Assembly (NCBI RefSeq): GCF_021991925.1
Contig: NZ_RXZI01000004.1
Coordinates: forward strand, 62,001-126,000
DNA from: Sutcliffiella horikoshii
GTDB lineage: Bacteria; Bacillota; Bacilli; Bacillales; Bacillaceae_I
Direction: 5' to 3'
Length of the DNA stretch: 64,000 bases
The notes under the pieces: generated by a model
Told to the model about the DNA's origin: nothing
Database searches by the model: none
What the model saw: only the letters and a program-made list of their open reading frames with translations
Shown: in pieces, positions 60,531 through 64,000 of the stretch
Layout of the letters: each line of letters begins with the position of its first letter
Numbering within the stretch: position 1 is the stretch's first letter
Program-made: the position numbers and the translations under genes

Positions 60531-62792
60531 ATGACCATACATACAGAAACACCACCCAAAGAGAATCTGCAATCGTTACAAGCCTTTCAAGTATTGCTTG
60601 AATCAACCCTAAGGGAATTCCCTCATCTTGAAGCGGACTTATTTTTACAAAAAGCGGAGAAGCTTTCCGAGAAGCTGTTACCCCTAAACCAAGTACAAGA
60701 ACTTTATAATCAACTAATTTTAGAAGCGCTCAGTCATTTGACGGAAGAAGAGCCAGATTGGACCTATATAGCATCCAGGCTGCTTGCTCATCAACTTCAA
60801 CAGAATGTCTGCCATAACCGGAAGACGACGATCTCTTATACAAATCTGTACCAATTAATTGAAGCGTTAACCGATAAAGGAATCTATCATTCTCAACTTT
60901 TAGAGTCTTACACAGAAAAGGAAATCCAAGAATTAGAGGCTTTCTTACAACCTGAAAGAGACCATCTTTTCACTTATATTGGCTTGAAGACTCTTTCCGA
61001 TCGATATTTAACACGTGACCACAATAAACAGCTTTGGGAGCTTCCACAAGAGCGGTTCATGATAATCGCCATGACACTTATGAGAAAGGAACAGAAAAAT
61101 AGGCTTCAGTATGTAAAAGAGGCTTATTGGGCTATGAGCAATTTATATATGACTGTAGCCACCCCCACCTTTGCAAATGCAGGTAAAACCTACGGCCAGC
61201 TTTCTAGTTGTTTCATTGATACTGTCGATGATAGTTTACAAGGAATATATGACAGCAATACAGATATTGCCAACCTCTCCAAATCCGGCGGAGGAATCGG
61301 TGTATACCTCGGTAAAATCCGAAGCCGTGGCAGTGATATCCGTGGTTTTAAAGGAGTATCCAGTGGCGTCATTCCATGGATGAAACAATTGAACAATACA
61401 GCAGTCAGCGTGGACCAACTTGGCCAAAGGAAAGGGGCAATTTCGGTCTATCTCGATGTTTGGCATAAAGACATCTTTTCCTTTCTCGACAGCAAGCTGA
61501 ACAACGGGGACGAGCGGATGCGTACACATGACCTTTTCAATGGTGTCTGTATTCCCGATATTTTTATGGAGCAAGTAGAGAAAAGGGGGGATTGGTATTT
61601 ATTTGACCCCCATGAAGTAAGAAAGACGATGGGATACTCCTTGGAAGATTATTTTGATGAGGTAAAAGGCACCGGTACCTTCCGGTTAAAATATGAGGAA
61701 TGCGTGAACCACCCTGATCTTGCAAAAGAAAAAGTGGCAGCCATCGACATCATGAAAGCGATCATGAGAGGGCAGCTTGAAACGGGAAGTCCATTCATGT
61801 TTTACCGTGATGAGGTAAACCGCATGAATCCCAATCATCATAAAGGGGTGATTTATTGTACAAACCTGTGTACAGAAATAACCCAGAACCAAAGTGCCAC
61901 GGTAACCCATACTCAAGCCGTGAAGGACGGAAGCATCATCACTGTCAAAACACCAGGGGATTTCGTTGTTTGCAATCTATCGTCCATAAACCTTGCACGT
62001 GCGGTGAAAAAGGATGTGCTAGAGCGTCTTATTCCCATTCAAGTCCGCATGCTTGATAATGTGATTGATTTAAATGATATTCCTGTCCTTCAGGCAAAAA
62101 TAACCAATGAAAAGTACAGGGCTGTGGGGCTTGGCACCTTTGGCTGGCATCACCTGCTGGCATTGGAAGGCATCAAATGGGAATCTGAAAAAGCGGTAAA
62201 GTATGCGGATGAACTTTACGAAAAAATCGCCTTTTACACGATTCAAGCAAGTGCGCTTCTTGCCAAAGAAAAAGGTGCTTACCCTGCTTTTGAAGGATCG
62301 GACTGGCAAACGGGGAAATATTTTTCAAAAAGAAATTATGATTCCAAAGCGGGATTGGACTGGGCTGTGCTTAAAAAGAAAGTGGCAACTACTGGTATCC
62401 GTAATGGCTATCTGATGGCAGTTGCCCCAAATGCGACCACTTCAATCATTGCCGGAAGCACAGCGAGTATCGATCCGATTTTCCTGAAGGTTTATTCAGA
62501 AGAGAAAAAAGACTATAAAATACCGGTAACGGCACCTGACTTAAATTCAGAAACTACCTGGTTTTATAAGTCAGCCTATCATATCGATCAGCATTGGAGC
62601 ATCAACCAGAATGCAGCAAGGCAAAAGCATATTGACCAGGCCATCTCCTTTAACCTGTATGTCACCAACACCATAAAAGCCAAGGCCTTATTAGATCTTC
62701 ATTTGGAAGCATGGAAGCAGGGTCTTAAAACCACCTACTACGTACGGTCGACATCTAAGGAAATAGAAGAATGCGATTCTTGCGCAAGTTAA
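60531..62792 (+). CDS. Class I ribonucleotide reductase, large (alpha) subunit
   Basis: A 753-residue NrdA/NrdE enzyme. Redox Cys in GQLSSCFIDTV; NLCTEI gives Asn, Cys radical and Glu; VVCNLSSINLA is the second redox Cys; KTTYYVRS has the Tyr-Tyr radical path; the tail ends ECDSCAS with CxxC for thioredoxin. The first 90 residues lack the KRDG motif of an ATP cone, so the usual dATP overall-activity site is probably missing. It reduces NDPs to dNDPs. ATG 60531 follows GGAG. First gene of a two-gene operon under the B12 riboswitch; no nrdI between. Confidence 0.92.
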   Translation: MTIHTETPPKENLQSLQAFQVLLESTLREFPHLEADLFLQKAEKLSEKLLPLNQVQELYNQLILEALSHLTEEEPDWTYIASRLLAHQLQQNVCHNRKTTISYTNLYQLIEALTDKGIYHSQLLESYTEKEIQELEAFLQPERDHLFTYIGLKTLSDRYLTRDHNKQLWELPQERFMIIAMTLMRKEQKNRLQYVKEAYWAMSNLYMTVATPTFANAGKTYGQLSSCFIDTVDDSLQGIYDSNTDIANLSKSGGGIGVYLGKIRSRGSDIRGFKGVSSGVIPWMKQLNNTAVSVDQLGQRKGAISVYLDVWHKDIFSFLDSKLNNGDERMRTHDLFNGVCIPDIFMEQVEKRGDWYLFDPHEVRKTMGYSLEDYFDEVKGTGTFRLKYEECVNHPDLAKEKVAAIDIMKAIMRGQLETGSPFMFYRDEVNRMNPNHHKGVIYCTNLCTEITQNQSATVTHTQAVKDGSIITVKTPGDFVVCNLSSINLARAVKKDVLERLIPIQVRMLDNVIDLNDIPVLQAKITNEKYRAVGLGTFGWHHLLALEGIKWESEKAVKYADELYEKIAFYTIQASALLAKEKGAYPAFEGSDWQTGKYFSKRNYDSKAGLDWAVLKKKVATTGIRNGYLMAVAPNATTSIIAGSTASIDPIFLKVYSEEKKDYKIPVTAPDLNSETTWFYKSAYHIDQHWSINQNAARQKHIDQAISFNLYVTNTIKAKALLDLHLEAWKQGLKTTYYVRSTSKEIEECDSCAS

Positions 62793-62807
62793 TAGGGAGG
62801 AAGTCAA

Positions 62808-63851
62808 ATGAGTAATTATCTTCATAAACGTTCCATCATGGACACACATGCACCTAATAGATCTACCAGAATCATCAACGGCGAAAGCTCCAATATACTG
62901 AATTGGGATGACGTAGCGTTTTCATGGGCATATCCCAAGTACAAGAAAATGCTTGCCAATTTCTGGTCTCCTTTTGAAATAAATATGTCCCAGGATATTA
63001 AACAATTCCCTACGCTGACAGCAAAAGAACAGGATGCGTTCCTGAAGATCATCGGCCTGCTTGCTCTCTTGGACAGTATTCAGACTGACTATGCAGGCAA
63101 AGTCGCTGATTATTTAACCGACTCCAGCCTGAACGCATTGATGATTATGCTTGCGCAACAGGAGGTCGTGCATAACCACTCCTACTCCTATGTCCTATCA
63201 AGTCTTGTATCCCGTACAAAACAGGAGGAGGTTTTCGAATACTGGCGTACCGAACCGACCTTGAGGAAGCGGAATGATTTCATTACAGATGGTTATAAAG
63301 CCTTTGCAGAGGACCCAACCGTCGAAAATTTGTTACGATCGATTGTGTATGATGTGATATTGGAAGGTCTTTTCTTTTATTCGGGCTTCGCTTTCTTTTA
63401 TCACCTTGCCAGAAACCAAAAAATGGTCGCATCTAGTACGATGATCAATTACATCAATAGGGATGAGCAGATTCATGTCGACTTGTTTGTAAAAATATTT
63501 CAAGAAGTTCTATTGGAATATCCTGAGTATGATACAGAAGCACTTGCTCAATTTGTAGAGGAGACCTTTAAGCAGGCCGCAGAATTGGAGATTGATTGGG
63601 CGAGACAAATAATCGGAAACCATTTTACAGGTATCGAACTTGAGGATGTGGAAGCTTATATTAGATTCTACGCCAATGTCCGGTCCAATCAGCTTGGTTT
63701 CAACCGCCCATTTGAAGGCTACCGAACTAACCCATTAAAATGGATCAAAGCATATGAGGAAGTGGACCTTGGTAAGTCGGATTTCTTTGAACAAAAATCA
63801 AGGCAATACACAAAAGTGAATGTCGTGGATAATGGATTTGACGATTTATAA
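62808..63851 (+). CDS. Class I ribonucleotide reductase, small (beta) subunit
   Basis: A 347-residue ferritin-fold subunit. Metal ligands and radical site: LLALLDSIQTD (Asp), QQEVVHNHSYSYVL (Glu, His, then Tyr in the E. coli NrdB Tyr122 position), ILEGLFFYSGFAFF (Glu), NRDEQIHVDLF (Glu, His). The C-terminus provides the alpha-binding tail NGFDDL. It looks more NrdB- than NrdF-like. GGGAGG before ATG 62808, 15 bases after alpha. Confidence 0.92.
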   Translation: MSNYLHKRSIMDTHAPNRSTRIINGESSNILNWDDVAFSWAYPKYKKMLANFWSPFEINMSQDIKQFPTLTAKEQDAFLKIIGLLALLDSIQTDYAGKVADYLTDSSLNALMIMLAQQEVVHNHSYSYVLSSLVSRTKQEEVFEYWRTEPTLRKRNDFITDGYKAFAEDPTVENLLRSIVYDVILEGLFFYSGFAFFYHLARNQKMVASSTMINYINRDEQIHVDLFVKIFQEVLLEYPEYDTEALAQFVEETFKQAAELEIDWARQIIGNHFTGIELEDVEAYIRFYANVRSNQLGFNRPFEGYRTNPLKWIKAYEEVDLGKSDFFEQKSRQYTKVNVVDNGFDDL

Positions 63852-63862
63852 GATGCTTTCCC

Positions 63863-63892
63863 GCCGTGGACCAATGCAGTCCACGGCCCTCT
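63863..63892. terminator. Terminator after the reductase operon
   Basis: Nine-pair stem GCCGTGGAC / GTCCACGGC then CCTCTTT. It also ends the convergent minus reading frame. Confidence 0.65.
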
Positions 63893-64000
63893 TTACCAGA
63901 TAGGATATACAAAAAAAGAAAAGGCGAGATAGAAAGCCCCCATAAGCATATAGCCCATATAGCTTTGTTTCTCCAACAGTAGCCGTTCCATTCCCCTAAT
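63893..64000 (-). CDS. C-terminal end of a membrane protein (cut by window edge)
   Basis: The minus frame is open from the edge to TAA at 63895 and encodes 35 residues: IRGMERLLLEKQSYMGYMLM, then a hydrophobic GAFYLAFSFFVYPIW. This looks like the last TM segment of an integral membrane protein. Too short to identify. Confidence 0.45.
   Translation of the reverse strand: MRGMERLLLEKQSYMGYMLMGAFYLAFSFFVYPIW

Overview
The window is about 64 kb of low-GC Firmicute chromosome, almost certainly from a spore-forming Bacillaceae (Bacillus sensu lato). The reasons are strong GGAGG ribosome sites, frequent TTG starts, Rho-independent terminators, an alpha/beta-type SASP gene, YheC/YheD spore-coat ATP-grasp genes, and gene order close to the B. 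subtilis yhaQPON / yhaR / hemZ / yhaX / yheA-yheE / sspB / yheHI neighbourhood. I cannot settle the species. I see no rRNA genes, canonical tRNAs, CRISPR arrays or full insertion sequences. || Layout. 1-14.6 kb (mostly minus): a cut MFS efflux gene, the yhaN-yhaO DNA-metabolism pair, the yhaQP (NatAB-like) ABC exporter, yhzD, a TVP38/VTT membrane protein, yhaR, a MaoC-like hydratase, hemZ, a HAD protein lacking its nucleophile Asp, yheA and yheB. 14.7-20.3 kb (plus): four tandem YheC/YheD ATP-grasp genes and two small genes. 20.3-25.8 kb: a PucR/CdaR-like regulator, msmX, a zinc-ribbon protein, a SASP gene whose leader contains a tRNA-like cloverleaf, a DUF805 protein, an FAD oxidoreductase and a nested repeat. 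25.8-32.6 kb (minus): a TcyABC-like cystine importer and the BmrC/BmrD exporter with an elaborate attenuator leader holding two small ORFs. 32.9-34.6 kb: cold-shock protein and flavohaemoglobin behind NsrR-like boxes. 34.9-35.1 kb: a non-coding array phased at exactly 21 bp. 35.2-44.6 kb: thiamine synthesis (tenI-thiO-thiS-thiG-thiF-thiD-thiE) and salvage (tenA-ykoE-ykoD-ykoC), each under its own TPP riboswitch. 44.7-52.7 kb: MFS, SDR, baeRF-type protein, class A PBP with a charged tail, and adenine deaminase under a guanine-type purine riboswitch. 52.8-60 kb: a universal stress protein with a sigma-B-type promoter, a Gly/Pro-rich protein, a TetR-SMR-SMR efflux cassette with a palindromic operator, a glutamate/dicarboxylate symporter, an aldo/keto reductase and an RsbR-type STAS protein. 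60-63.9 kb: a cobalamin riboswitch in front of class I ribonucleotide reductase. || The most unusual material is non-coding: a family of structured dispersed repeats (five cores) whose paired arms co-vary between copies, one nested copy lying between duplicated terminators; the 21-bp array; the tRNA-like element upstream of the SASP gene; and the double-attenuator leader of bmrCD.
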